NCBI GenBank assembly: GCA_028386065.3
Contig: JAKUCV010002051.1
Span: forward strand, 1 to 64,000
Origin: Turnera subulata
Taxonomy: Eukaryota > Streptophyta > Magnoliopsida > Malpighiales > Passifloraceae
Direction: 5' to 3'
Length of the DNA: 64,000 nucleotides
Shown: positions 1-10,828 of the stretch, one piece after another
How positions within the stretch are numbered: position 1 is the stretch's first letter
How the letters are laid out: every line of letters begins with the position of its first letter
Program-made: the position numbers and the translations under genes
Notes under the pieces: model-generated
What the model was told of the DNA's origin: nothing
Databases searched by the model: none
Seen by the model: only the letters and a program-made list of their open reading frames with translations

Positions 1-79
1 GGCTAATTTAGTAGCTAGAGTTTTAACAAGATCAGCCCTTTCATTCTGTCTTGGGCAGTTCTGTTTAGATCATCCACCC

Positions 80-200
80 AATATAGTTAGTTCACTGTTG
101 TATGAGGAAAGGGGTGGCTCTGGTTGAGAACCCGCATGCTTGTGTAACTACTTTGTTCATAGTAAGTTTTTGATTCCCGGTCCCAGACCAAAAAAAAATT
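80..200 (+). mobile_element. Possible tRNA-derived SINE fragment
   Basis: A stretch resembling a pol III box A (GGTGGCTCTGGTTGAGA) is followed about 60 bases later by a box-B-like TTGATTCCCGG and then by a run of nine A residues near 190. This order is what a tRNA-related SINE would show. No target-site duplication was found and the boxes are imperfect, so this may be chance. Confidence 0.28.
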
Positions 201-1367
201 AGGCTGCAAAACTTGCTCAAACCCAAACAATATGACAAAAAAAGCTACTGTAGGTCCCGGCTCGACTTGTGGCTCATTTGGCTAATAGCTGACGGTTTCA
301 ACTGGATGGCTTGCATCGCAGCTCGGCTTAACGATTTTTTTTAAATGGTCGCGTGTAAGGGGAAACGAGTTGCCTTAGTGCATCTCTTTCTCCCTCAATT
401 CACACAAGCCGCCGCCAGAGAAGAGGAGGTAGTGGCGCCGTATCCCGTGAAGACCAGCAGCTGAGGCAATAACGAGTGACACTGGAAGACGCAAACGGAT
501 CATGGCCCCGACAAACCTACCACCGCTCGCCTCCCCCGACCAGGGAAAAACACGTGGCCGTATGTGCACAGAGCCGCACGATGCCGAAAAACACCGCTAG
601 CGCGGAGGTGGGAGGAGTAGCTAGCACAAAGGTCGCCGTTGCAAGCCCTCTACCAGAGGATCCGACTACAGCTACCACGAAGGCCACTGCCACATCGGCA
701 TGAGCACACAGCTCAGTTAGTGCTCTTCTATTCTGGCCGAATCTGGAAACCCTGTCTGCAGCCAGAGCCCTGAGATTCGCCACCATCTGCAGCTGTTGTA
801 CCATGTGACGCCACACCAGGGCGAGGACGCCATGACTACGAATGCTGCATGACCAGTCGCGCGGCCCACCGAGAGCCGCCGTCCTATCTCATCCTTCTAG
901 AGCCTCCGTGAGCAACATGGGTTCATGAATAGATCCATAGTTTTCAAAATACAATAATACAATTGATTGTTGTTCACGATCAATTACACAAATTAATCGA
1001 TTATGAGCCAACATACAATTTTTATTTGTATAGACTATACAACAAATCAATCACACAAATTGATTTTTGTTTTTGTTTTTAGAAATACGACACGGTCTAT
1101 TCAAATCAATCACACAAAATGACCGTGGAGACCGTCATAGTGTGTCGGATGGGTTTCAATATCTCCACGATCTAAATCTATAAAATTGCAATGTGCATAT
1201 TATTTGAATGTTTTACCCAATGCGTATATGTACAACACACTCTTAAGGTTGCTTATATACTACTTAAGTTGGCCCTAGTTGGTCTTAAATGAGCACCTTT
1301 ATTGGTGGACTTACTATTTCCAACATTTTGAATTTTGGGAAAGCGTTGAAACTACGCACGCTCGCTA

Positions 1368-2150
1368 AGGGCATGTTTGAAAGTGTTTCCAAAACTCTAT
1401 TTTCTGGTTTTTGTGGTTTTGAAAATAAGGAGAATATGTTTGGGAGATATTTTGAGAGAATAATTTCGGAAACAATTCTCTAAAAGTTAATTTTGAAAAT
1501 AGAAAAAAGAGAACAACCAAAAGATGTTTTCCTTGTTTTCACGGTGCTATTCTGGTAAATAATAGATATATACAAATAACCTCTCCTTTTTTTTCTCAAA
1601 CATCTTGTCTTATCTACAACAAAACCTTCAGCATCACTTCTTCCTCTTCCTTACCATATCTGCAGAAAAGCAAAGCCTTATCGCCAACTAAGACAAAGGA
1701 AAAAAATTAAATCTCATCGCTGGAAAAATATTCCCAGTTCTTATTTTCTTTTCCTCCTCGCTGTAGTCTTTCTTTTCCTGGTCTTCTTCTTCGCTTTCAA
1801 CCTCTTCAACCTCTCCACTGTTCAACCTCGCCCTGTCATCCTCGCCACCAATCACACTACCTCCACTGTAGAGAACCTCTCGGAACCTACAAGGCTACAA
1901 GGAAGTCGTTGTCGGTGATGGGTGGCGGTGACGGTGGGGATATGTGGGTGACGGTGGGTTTTCTAGACGTGGGTTTGTAACTCCAAGGCTATGGATTGTT
2001 GTGGTGAATTCCTCCCAAAAACCAACATCCAAGAACAAATATCCAAATGGCTTTTGAAATCTTGTTTTCTGTATGAAATTTTTTTTTTACGTTAATTCTT
2101 GAAAACTATTCTCAAGAACGAAAAAGAAAAAAAAATTCCAAACAGACCCT
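1368..2150. mobile_element. Possible degenerate MITE
   Basis: The stretch starts AGGGCATGTTTGAAAG, and its far end, read on the other strand, starts AGGGTCTGTTTGGAAT. These look like imperfect terminal inverted repeats of a non-autonomous DNA element. The interior is AT-rich without a reading frame. No matching 8-bp flanks were found, so boundaries and family are uncertain. Confidence 0.33.
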
Positions 2151-2215
2151 AAATGTTGTAATTTTTTACATGAGTATTCATTTTTTTTTTGAGAAACTCG
2201 GTATTCATTTTCTTA

Positions 2216-2220
2216 GGTAC
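2216..2220. repeat. Target-site duplication of element A, left copy
   Basis: GGTAC lies directly before the first TG of the left LTR and is repeated directly after the last CA of the right LTR (12742-12746). Five bases is the usual duplication length for Ty3/Gypsy integration. Confidence 0.88.
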
Positions 2221-3777
2221 TGTGAGAACCCGACCCAAAATCACTTGGGCCTTCTCACCTATTCCTTATCACCTTCTTCCTCGGGTCTATCCCATGTCAT
2301 TGGAGTTGCCACCTAAGTTTTATTAGGGACAAAACTTAGGAAAAACCCTCAAATGACTCCTTAGGCAACATGGTCATGGCGAACCAAAGATATGGGATCG
2401 GGGGTTCGTCACGGATGGGAAGGTGTTAGGCACCCATCCATGTTGGGCTGAAATCTTGTGCAATCAAAAAGAAAAGTGCACCTTGTGCAAATGTGCAAGT
2501 ATGCAAGTGTGGAAAACAAAGAAAGGGGGGAGGAAAAGACTTGGCTTGCATCCCGTTAGGAGACGGAGACTACCTATGTACCCAAGTGATCGGGGTCAAA
2601 GCCACGTAGTTCTAAACATGGCACTAATCGGCCACTTACATCATCAAAAGCATGATCAATCAATCAGCCAGAATCAATCAAAAAGGGATTTAGGATTACC
2701 TTGTGTAGCTCTCCTCTAGCTCCTTGTAATGGGTTGAGTTCTACACCCACCTTCTTGCCACTCCAAAGCTCTATGGTTGATCCTCTTCTTGACTCCTCCT
2801 TGCTAGACTACTGCTTACTGCTCCCCATGAAAATCCTCCAGAGTTTCTGCCTTAGAAAATATTTCTAGGCTTGGAGAGGTAGAGTTTGTCCAAGCAAGAA
2901 GAGCTTATGGGTGTGTATGTGAGGAATGTTGTGTGTCCTTTGAAATGTGTATGAGGGGTCCTATTTATAGTATTCTGGGAAGCCTAGGGGCGTAGACCTG
3001 CTTAATGGTGAAGATTATGCCCGAAAATTTGGTCCAAAACCGCGTAGGATCAAAAAAGAAACAAAATCGAAAAAATCAGGGATTCTGTAGGGTGATGTTC
3101 GCCATTGGCGGCGGTCATCCACTGCATGACCGCCACTGCCGGTGATCTTGTGTGGATGCCCGCCGGCCGCCCCGCGTTTCACCCGTTTTTTCCTTTTCGA
3201 GCCCCCAATCCCCCAAATTCAGGCCTGATTCGATCCTACCGCGTAATCAACCCCTAATCTACCCAGGAATCACTCAATTACTTGGTTATTACTCCCTCAA
3301 ATTATTCCATAATCAAAAGATTACCCATTAACACCCAAAATCATACCAAAAACACATAATCTAATTAAATGATAATTGACTCTGATTCTCCACGAAAATC
3401 AGAGCTAAAATTGATCTACAAGAAATGTGTTAATGGGCTGGACAAACTCTGGAGAATAATTAATTTGGGCCCTTAAATTCATTCATAACCTAAGAATAAA
3501 TCATCTCATTATTATCGGGTAAAAACAAATAAAAAAGGCCCAAATATATATTAATGCAAATAAACCTTATCATATGTTTTATCCTAAGGCTAAATCTTCT
3601 CACTAATCCTAGGATTTAAGTGCATAAAGGTTTATGTCATCAAAATACATTGATTCTACTAAATTAAAATTCATATCATGCTTGAACTTGGACCAAATCA
3701 TCTCATTGATCCTAAGTCTACACATGTACAAAGTCTCATTTAGTAAAATTTTCGTGGGTCAAATTTGGGTGTTCACA
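2221..3777 (-). repeat. Left LTR of element A (3' LTR)
   Basis: It begins TGTGAGAACCCGACCC and ends GGGTGTTCACA, and matches 11165-12741 closely along its length. On the minus strand it holds a TATA box (CTATAAATAG, 2961-2970), and about 120 bases upstream of that a cluster of GGCGGTCA/TGACCGCC repeats (about 3096-3172). As the downstream LTR it would supply the polyadenylation region of the element transcript. Confidence 0.88.
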
Positions 3778-3849
3778 GATGCCCCTCGTTGATGAGTCCT
3801 TATGAATTAAGGACGAAACAACGTAAGACAAGAAAAACCAAATTTGAAT

Positions 3850-5300
3850 GATTGATGCTCGTGGTGTGTGCTATGGTTTGGAGCATTCCATGCTCCACTC
3901 TGGGAATCATCTCATCCCGAAGGTTTGAGGGACCGGCCCTCGGTTTCTGGGAATCATCTCATCCCAGATTTCTCAAGAATCATCTCATCCTGAGGTTTGA
4001 GGGACTAGCCCTCGGTTTATGGGAATCATCTCTTCCCATATTTTCGGGAATCATCTCATGCCGAGGTGATAACATTGTCTTATCTATCGGGTCGTTGGCC
4101 TGACCGTCTTAGTCTGGGTGCTAAGTCATGCCGAGGTTTGTGCATTTCATCTCATGTTCGGGTATTACCTCATGCCGAGGTGTGTGGATTTCATCTTATC
4201 TATCGGGTCGTTGGCCTGACCGTCTTAGTCTAGATGCTACCTCATGCCGAGGTTTGTGCATTTCATCTCACGTCCGGGTATTACCTCATTCCGAGATTTG
4301 TGAGCTTCATCTTGTGTCCACCTCATGCCGAGGTTCATCTCATGTCTGAGTCGTTACCTCATGCCGAGGTTCGTGTATTTTAGTTTTCTTCATCTCAACG
4401 TTTGTGAGAATAGGGTTCCCTGCTTCTGACTTGTATGTCTTAAGGTCGGCTCATTCTTAAGGTTTGCAGGGGTTGGTCGCCTAGCTTACTGGTTCTCATG
4501 TTTAGACGCCTGGGTCTGGGTCTCTCATGGCTGGGTTCTTTTCCTTTCTGGCTCTACCCATGTCTGGACACCTGGATCCGGATACCTCACTTCTCTCTTA
4601 ACTGGGATTCTTATCTCTCCGGTTTGCAAAGACCGGGTCTTTGGCTTTGTCTGGACTCCTTCATCTTCTCCTTTGATTGGGTTCACTCCTCTCTGGTCTC
4701 TCTCATGACTAGGTCTGTCAGGTTAGTTAATCTGGATTCCTTCATCTCTCTTCTAACTGGGCTCTCTCATCTTGCGGAGACTGGGTCTACGGCTTTGACT
4801 GGGCTCTTTCATGTCTATGTTCTTTCCTGCCTGGGCCTCTGATGGCTAGGTTCTCTAGTTTTGACTGGGCTCGATCATCTCACATCTCTCAGGCTCCCCA
4901 AATTCAAAACAGGCCTTCTCTCATAACTCGGTCAACTAGACACCTCACATCTCCAGGTTTGCAAAGACTAGGCCTTTGGCTTTCAACTGGACTCCTTCTA
5001 TGCAAAGATCGGGCTTTGACTATTAATTGGGCTCTCCTTGTGCAAAGGCTGGGCTTTGGCTTTTGGCTTCTCTCATCTCTCAGGTTGGCTAGATTTCTTC
5101 CTTTGCAAAGGTCGGGCTTTGGCTTTGGACTGGGCTCTCTCTATGGACTAGGCTATCTCTTTACAAAAGACCGGGCTTTGGCTTTTAACTGTGTTCTCTT
5201 AATTGAGGTCACTTCTTGTCTCTCGGGTCCTGGGCTGGATGTGTCTGGATCTCGTGCCCCTAGATTGCCTAGTTAGATATGCCATGTCCCTTGAGACATA
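3850..5300. repeat. Degenerate tandem repeats at the 3' end of element A's interior
   Basis: From about 3900 to 4400 short units around AATCATCTCATCCCGAGG recur, changing into CTCATGCCGAGGTTTGTG units. From about 4490 to 5220 a different unit of roughly 40-80 bases recurs (TTTGCAAAGACCGGGCTTTGGCTTT, read in parts, followed by ACTGGGCTCTCTC). At 5412-5510 a unit containing CCCCTGGGCATTTCAACC occurs twice. ORFs running through this tract are repeat artefacts. The 3' non-coding region of Tat/Ogre-type elements is known to generate such arrays. Confidence 0.7.
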
Positions 5301-5794
5301 TAAGCCGAAAGTGAGGTGGGATGCACCTTGTATTTCATCAAGGTCTTAAAGATGAGGCTTAGTGTGCTCCGATACATGTTGATTAAAACAAAACGGGGTA
5401 CTGTGCCTCTACTTTGCTGGTTTCCCCTGGGCATTTCAACCCGACATCAGAAGGAAGGGTACTTTGCTGGTTGCCCCTGGGCATTTCAACCTGACATCAG
5501 AAGGAAGGGCCTATCGTGCCCCTGGTGAAGATGGGGGTGATGTGTCCTTGACCTCCACGTTCAACAAGTGGTGCATGCATGATATCATTCACATATAAAA
5601 TATTTATCATTGTGTATTCAAGCAAAGTGTTAACACGTGCCCCTTGTCTAGGTGAAAAGTCTTCCCCCCTTGATAAATAAACGTGACCCTCTCCGTTCCT
5701 CTCTTTTCTTTTTTATTTTCTCTCCCGTATCCTTCCCCTCTTTCCCAAATTTTCTGGATTTTTCTTCAGATTTTTCTGGGTGGGTTAGCGTCAT
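5301..5794. other. Spacer between repeat tract and antisense gene of element A
   Basis: No reading frame is recognised. The stretch is AT- and pyrimidine-rich towards its right end, just before the cluster of inverted repeats that precedes the antisense gene. Confidence 0.5.
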
Positions 5795-5887
5795 CGACCG
5801 GCGGTCATGAGGGTGGATGACCGCTGCCCCCGGCGGTCTTGAGCGGATGACCGCCGGTTGTGGCGGTCTTCACGGCATGACCGCCAG
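5795..5887 (+). promoter_or_regulatory. GGCGGTCA/TGACCGCC cluster upstream of the antisense gene
   Basis: Within about 95 bases the motif GGCGGTC or its complement GACCGCC occurs at least six times, several as facing pairs such as GACCGGCGGTC and TGACCGCCGG...GGCGGTC. The same motif cluster occurs in every LTR of this family in the window that retains that part. It lies about 170 bases before the start codon at 6060, which places it in the presumed promoter. A weak TATA-like TATGAATAAA follows near 5986. Confidence 0.6.
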
Positions 5888-6059
5888 CATCAACAGTTGT
5901 GGCCCCCCGAACTTTTCCTTTTTGGTTCTTTCTCTTTCGGACCTAGGCCTTAGGGTTTTGACGAATCCCACCACCCTTAAAACAGTATGAATAAAGCCTC
6001 GCAAACCCAGAGACCCCCGTAATCTATCATAACAAACTCCAAACACATCCAGGACAGTC

Positions 6060-7380
6060 ATGAGTGAGGATTTCCATGCCAAGGTGCTCAAGTGGATGGC
6101 GAGTGTTCCTCCTGTGTGTCGCATAGATTTTGCTATGGTGGGTCTAACTAGACTATTCAGGATTCGCAGTGTGGTGATAGAGGAGAATCTGATTCGTGCT
6201 GCTGCCAAATTTTGGGACAAGAGTCGCTGTGTGTTCCGCTTTGGTGAGGGTATGATGGAGTTGTGTCCTTCCGTTGATGAGTTCAATGCCTTCTTAGGTG
6301 CCAAATTCATGAAGGGAGTTGCCATGGTTTCCCTCGACGATGCTATTCTAAAAGAGGTTAGCCAGTTTCTTTTCCTTGCTGAAGGTCAGATTAACTTCTT
6401 CATGAACCCAAACGACCATCTGGTATTATCGAAGATTGTTGACCAGTACTTCCTTGACGGCTTAGAACAACATCAGGGAGAAGGAGACTTTGACTGGAGG
6501 GAGAAACGCAACCATGCTCTTGCCTTTGTGATGGTACATGAATTTTTGATGGTGGGATCCTCTAGTACTTATCCTCTCCGGGTTGGTGCGCTAGTGGCTA
6601 GACTTTTTAGAGAGAAGAGCTTAACCCCTGTGATATTAGGCGAGACCCTCCATTGCCTGGATAGGTTGGCTGATGATCACCGCGCCCCATTGACTGGCTC
6701 CCCTCTTCTACTTCAGGTATGTGTACTTGATTTCACATCCCTTGTTATCCCCCTACATATCTTCCCCTTCTCTCACTGCTCTTCTCTCGTAGATGTGGTT
6801 GTGCGAACACCTTACGTTGATTGAACGCCCCTGGGCCGACCCTACAAATTATATCCGTTGCGGCTATTCTGTCTTATTCCGTACCATTCGGGGATGGGTC
6901 ATCTTCATGAAGGATCTCAAGGCTTCCCAAATCACATGGTTATGTCGGTGGCTCGAGATGCAAGAAGTGGTCATCCGTTCCTTCTGCAAAGACTGGGTGG
7001 AACTCCCGGGCCTAGAAAAGTCCACATACTATCGTCCAAGTAGGGTCCTAAGGCAGTTTGGCGTAAACCAAACTGTTCCATCCGACATCCCTGTCCCCAT
7101 CACCGAACCTATGAAGGCTGTTGCTCTGAGGGCTATCAAGGGAGGTTGGGCCTTACCTATAAGGGAACCTACTGGCAGTCATTTTAAGGTTCACCCTCCT
7201 ATGTCATATCTGGGCTGGCTGAAGATGGACATGGCTGCTTCGGAGAAGTCTTTGCATCTTTCAAGGGAGGCATTTCTGGGAGGACCTGCACCTCCGGGGT
7301 TTGAGTCTCCTGAATGTCCCATCGGCAAAGGGAAGGATGAAGTGGGCGAGTCAAGTCGGAAGAAGCACAAGAAGAATTGA
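6060..7380 (+). CDS. PMD/DUF7745-like protein, two exons, antisense inside element A
   Basis: Exon 1 is 6060-6716 (219 codons) and exon 2 is 6793-7380. Joined across a 76-base GT-AG intron in phase 0 they give one uninterrupted frame of 414 codons. The protein shows FRFGEGMMELCPSVDEFNAF near residues 60-80, a DFDWREKRNHALAFVMVHEF stretch near 150, and GGWALPI further on. The order resembles plant DUF7745 and related plant mobile-domain (PMD) proteins, which occur both as host genes and inside transposons; this is recognition from memory, not a search. The C-terminus is basic (RKKHKK), possibly a nuclear signal. The start was chosen because it is the first in-frame ATG after the promoter-like cluster. 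AATAAA follows the stop by about 100 bases. A broken relative with the same intron position sits in element B. Function is unknown. Confidence 0.72.
6717..6792 (+). other. Intron of the antisense PMD-type gene of element A
   Basis: The 76-base intron starts GTATGT after CTTCAG and ends CTCTCGTAG before ATGTGGTTGTGC. It keeps phase 0. Element B has an 83-base intron at the same place (31898-31980), followed by the same exon start ATGTGGTTGTGCGA, which supports real splicing. Confidence 0.78.
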
Positions 7381-8060
7381 GTCCTATCTTAGCAATTATC
7401 TCTTTACATTCATAATACATGCGAATAAATGAGTGAACAAAACTCCCCTTATCTCGTTTCATTAATCTTTTGACTACTATTTAATAAAGATGGAACCGGA
7501 CCCGATTCAGGCTTCCTACGTATTCATGGCTCGTCACTACTTTTCCTTTTTCTCTTCTTTTGTTGTTTTTTTTCCCTTTTTTTTGTTTTTTTTCTTTGTG
7601 GATGCTCATGAAATCAGGTTCACGTAGTTCTTTTTACATGTGTTTGCAAATCCTCAAAAGGTCCCCTTCCTCTAGTTTCTTTTGCACTTCCTTGTATGAC
7701 TTATTGGCCATGCTGTTCTAAGTTGTTCACCATGGGATTTCCTCCAACTGGCCTTCATATTCACATGTTTTCTAGAAACTCCATGTTCTAATCGAGCCTT
7801 TGATGGAGTGGCCTATTGCTTCAGACTTTGGGACCTTTGGGAACTCAATTGACATCATTATTTTTACCGATATTAGTCTAGGATTAGTTTTCACAGATTT
7901 TAGGGAGTTTCGTCCGACCCATCATATTCACACATATCATGCACGCACAAAGAAACTACCAAGATAACCATATACGAAAGAGTACTTTTTTTTATTGATA
8001 AGATGAAAATGACAACGACCTACCCACTGGCCTATTTTAGACTAAATCCTAAATCTTAAC
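7381..8060. other. Convergence zone between antisense gene and protease
   Basis: This non-coding stretch separates the plus-strand gene from the minus-strand protease frame. It holds AATAAA at 7483-7488 for the plus-strand transcript, long T-rich runs (7555-7600), and CCTACGTATTCATG-type sequence that recurs at the same place in element B. It is where reverse transcriptase would be expected in a complete element; none is seen. Confidence 0.55.
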
Positions 8061-9014
8061 TTAGGCACCCGATGTGGTCCGGCACGCATTTCCTCGAATA
8101 GCCCCATCCTCCACGAAGAGATACCTGCAACCCAAATCTTCATCTTCGTCTCCCCCCTCCTCCTCTGGATCCTCCACCTCCTCTGGGTAGCAGTCAAAGA
8201 ACAGCTCCATTCCCGGCTTCCTAGTCCCTGTGATGTTACAAACCCATGGCTCAGGAAATCCGGAGAAAGGGGAATCTTCTCCCTCCTTTACAAAATAGCC
8301 ATTTAATGTCTTGAAATAAGGAGCCATAGGAAAGTCCCACTCTTGCTTCTTTTTCCGAGCTAGTGCCCTTACAAGGTTCTTCTCTCTTTGTTTCTCTAAA
8401 TCTGTCGAGGTGGGGGTATATCCCAGGCCGAAAGTTGGTGTGGCATTTGAAATCTGAGGGACCTCCATTATCCCTTGTTGTCTCTGCCCTAACCCCATGA
8501 TTGGGAAGTATCTCATTTTTTCCATGATCCCAATGACCGATACATTGCCAAATGGATAGTAGTAAGGGGGCTTGACAACAAGCTTCTCTGCCGCGATAGT
8601 GCTCACAGACTCGAAAACGAAACCGGAGAAGGTCACCTCCTCTTCTTTCTCAATCCCGAATACCGGATTGATGTTCTTTTCGGCCATTTCTCTCTTGACC
8701 GTGATTATCCCCCCTTGGTAAGGGAACCGCAGCATTTGATGTAGAATGGAGGCCACTGCCCGGGCTTGGTGTAGCCATGGTCTCCCAAGAAGTAGATTAA
8801 AGCTAGACGCGATATCAAGCACTTGTAATTCCACCATAAATGGGACAGGCCCCACAACCACTTCCAATCTTATCATCCCCAGCACCTCTCTCCGGGCATT
8901 GTCATATGCCGTCACCATTGTCCGAGACGGTAGAAAATCCGAGGTCCCGAATCCCAATAGGCTTGCAGTCTTTAGAGGGAACACATTCAAAGTAGACCCA
9001 TTATCTATTAACAC
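8061..9014 (-). CDS. Retroviral-type aspartic protease region of element A
   Basis: A 317-codon open frame. LIDNGSTLNVFP at the start is the protease active-site region, with DNGS in place of the commoner DTGS; the downstream LLGRPWLHQARAVAS is the usual flap-distal stretch. After about residue 190, GFGLGYTPTSTDLEKQ and the acidic tail resemble the linker that precedes reverse transcriptase in Tat/Ogre-type polyproteins. The frame ends at 8061 without any reverse transcriptase. The true product would be part of a gag-pro polyprotein; upstream the reading is broken by a TAG just before this frame (about 9021-9023). Element B has the same protease signature. Confidence 0.75.
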   Translation of the reverse strand: MLIDNGSTLNVFPLKTASLLGFGTSDFLPSRTMVTAYDNARREVLGMIRLEVVVGPVPFMVELQVLDIASSFNLLLGRPWLHQARAVASILHQMLRFPYQGGIITVKREMAEKNINPVFGIEKEEEVTFSGFVFESVSTIAAEKLVVKPPYYYPFGNVSVIGIMEKMRYFPIMGLGQRQQGIMEVPQISNATPTFGLGYTPTSTDLEKQREKNLVRALARKKKQEWDFPMAPYFKTLNGYFVKEGEDSPFSGFPEPWVCNITGTRKPGMELFFDCYPEEVEDPEEEGGDEDEDLGCRYLFVEDGAIRGNACRTTSGA

Positions 9015-9023
9015 CAGAGGTAT

Positions 9024-9535
9024 CTAATTGTCCTTGACTTGGATGGTGATGTATAATGCTTCAATATGGGTGCCCTTATCCGAGCGCAAGTCTTTGTCAG
9101 AGAAGGAGATCTGGTTTTCAGCTTCCATCGAAGTTATCATGTTAGCTAGTGTCTCAGGTGCAGTGTCAATGGGGACATGGGCTTTGCTCAAAGTATGGAG
9201 CACCTTATCTCTGTGTGGTTTGGAGGACATAAGCAAACTCCAGATCGAGATATTAGTCTGGGTCTTTTTTAATTGCTTCACAACCATATCTTCTTCAGGA
9301 TTCTCGTTTCCTCAGGTTCATCTAGGCGGAGAGGGGCCCTCCTCACCACTCTTCCAGATCTGGTGATAATGTCAACTTCTTCGTCTGAATCTACATAGTT
9401 ACTCAGATCAAAAACCAAGCATCCAAGTTCATATGCGGGCTCCATCTCTATCATGTCAATCTCTTCATGCAGAGGTAGTCGGTTCAACTTGGTGTTGGGC
9501 CGCTTTGGCAGGATTATCTCATTTCTTTCTATCAT
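9024..9535 (-). pseudogene. Gag-protease linker of element A, frameshifted
   Basis: Two overlapping frames (9278-9535 and 9024-9287) make up the linker between the CCHC-like knuckle and the protease. The first ends in an acidic stretch followed by DEPEETRILKKIW, the second starts VVKQLKKTQTNISIWSLLMS and runs through HRDKVLHTLSKAHVP to the protease. They are joined only by a frameshift near 9285. Element B has the same SKPHRDKVL-type sequence, so it is a family feature, not chance. Confidence 0.6.
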
Positions 9536-10645
9536 ATCTTAAATCTCATGATAGAGTCGGGGACAGTTGTTAGTAACATGTCCAGCCATTTGATGGAACT
9601 CGCAGAACTTATTAGGATCTCCCCTAAGAGGTAAATCAGTCCTTGGGTCTAAAGGCTACAATAGACCTTTCTCCATGCATTTCTTGAGCATCTTCCCTAA
9701 AGACATAGGGAGAGGAGTGAAGTCCCTGGGCTTTGACCCAGTCTGCAATGGTGCCTGGACCGCGACGTGGTTCACCTCAGCACCCCTTTTTCCTTGAACT
9801 ACATTAAAACCCCTTTTCCATGCAGGGACCTCCATAGAAGCCCTGGCCCTTCCAGAGTTGATAGCATCCTCTAATTGTATCCCAGCCCCAATAAGTGCTT
9901 TAAAGTTAGCATAATAATTTCCAACCATACGCTTATAATAGGCTGGTTGGAGATTCTTGATCACCATTTGCACTTGGTCTTCTTCAGTAGGTCTATTCAC
10001 CATCAATGACGCTTTACTGTGCCATCTTGAGATAAAGGCAGAGAAGGTCTCCTGGGCCTCTTGCTTGGTTGTCTCAAGATCCCTCTTGGTCACATCCACT
10101 TCAGTGTTATAACCGTACTGGTTCACAAACTCCCTACAGATGTCATCCCATTTGCTAATCTTGCCTTCATCCAGGGTCATGAACCATTTCAAGGCTGCTC
10201 CCGACAAGGTTCTTTGGAATAATTGAACCATCAGTTCTGGTCCTATCCCCATAGGCTGTAGCATCCTCACATAGATCTTCAAATGGGTTGTTGGGCATCC
10301 CGTTCCATTGAACTTCTCCATATCTGGCATTTTGAGCTTAGCAGGTAACTGGGCTTCAGGGAATAATGATAAGCGGTCCAAGTTCCAATCATCTTCCTTT
10401 CTTTTCAAGGTCTTCAACAATTCTTCCACCCTCTTAAGTCTCTCCCCATCTCCTTTGGAATCCTGTGTCATCGGGTCATCATCTTGAATGGTCACTATCC
10501 TGCTTGGTTTTGAGCCCTGTCCCCCATCACTCCTAGGGGACTCCATCTTCCCTTTCTGTAAGGTCAACAACGCCTCTAGGATTCTTGGATCCTTCAACAG
10601 CTCCATGGATTCCTCAGTCACCTTGGTATGGTCCTCCTCACTCAT
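9536..10645 (-). pseudogene. Gag of element A (Retrotrans_gag type with CCHC-like knuckle), broken by stops
   Basis: The frame begins at 10645. A charged N-terminus leads to a capsid-like domain at about residues 110-250, with FNGTGCPTTHLKIYVRML, LSGAALKWF and ETFSAFISRWHSKASLMV as landmarks of plant Gypsy gag. FTPLPMSLGKML near residue 315 is a conserved spacer, after which a TAG at about 9656 interrupts; reading on gives CEFHQMAGHVTNNC, a CCHC-like knuckle, and a second stop (TAA near 9539). Both stops replace what relatives suggest were glutamines. Gag would form the particle that packages the element RNA. Its transcript would start in the right LTR. Confidence 0.78.
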
Positions 10646-10828
10646 CTTGCCCTAGTAGTCGGAGTATAAGTGTCAGGGTTCTTGGAATTCCAAGGGCTTC
10701 TCGACGTATACTACCTCTCACCGGTTTTGTCTTGGGTATGTGTAAATGAAAAGTGCACCTTTTTCACGCTTTACTTGAAAATACCACAAATGACCACTTA
10801 GAATGCACGTACCACTTATTGATTCATT

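Larger units (their letters stand above)
1..2215. other. Left flank, no gene recognised
   Basis: I find no reading frame with a recognisable domain here. About 370-900 is richer in GC and holds short overlapping ORFs on both strands, none longer than about 100 codons and none familiar. The rest is AT-rich. Two possible small mobile elements inside it are listed separately. The stretch ends at the target-site duplication of element A. Confidence 0.6.

Noticed and set aside
2423..2719. 98-codon ORF, repeated at 11367-11663
   Set aside because: It lies inside the LTR of element A; the two copies exist because LTRs are duplicated.
4498..5276. Two plus-strand ORFs of 114 and 144 codons
   Set aside because: They run through degenerate tandem repeats and have biased, repeating composition; no domain.
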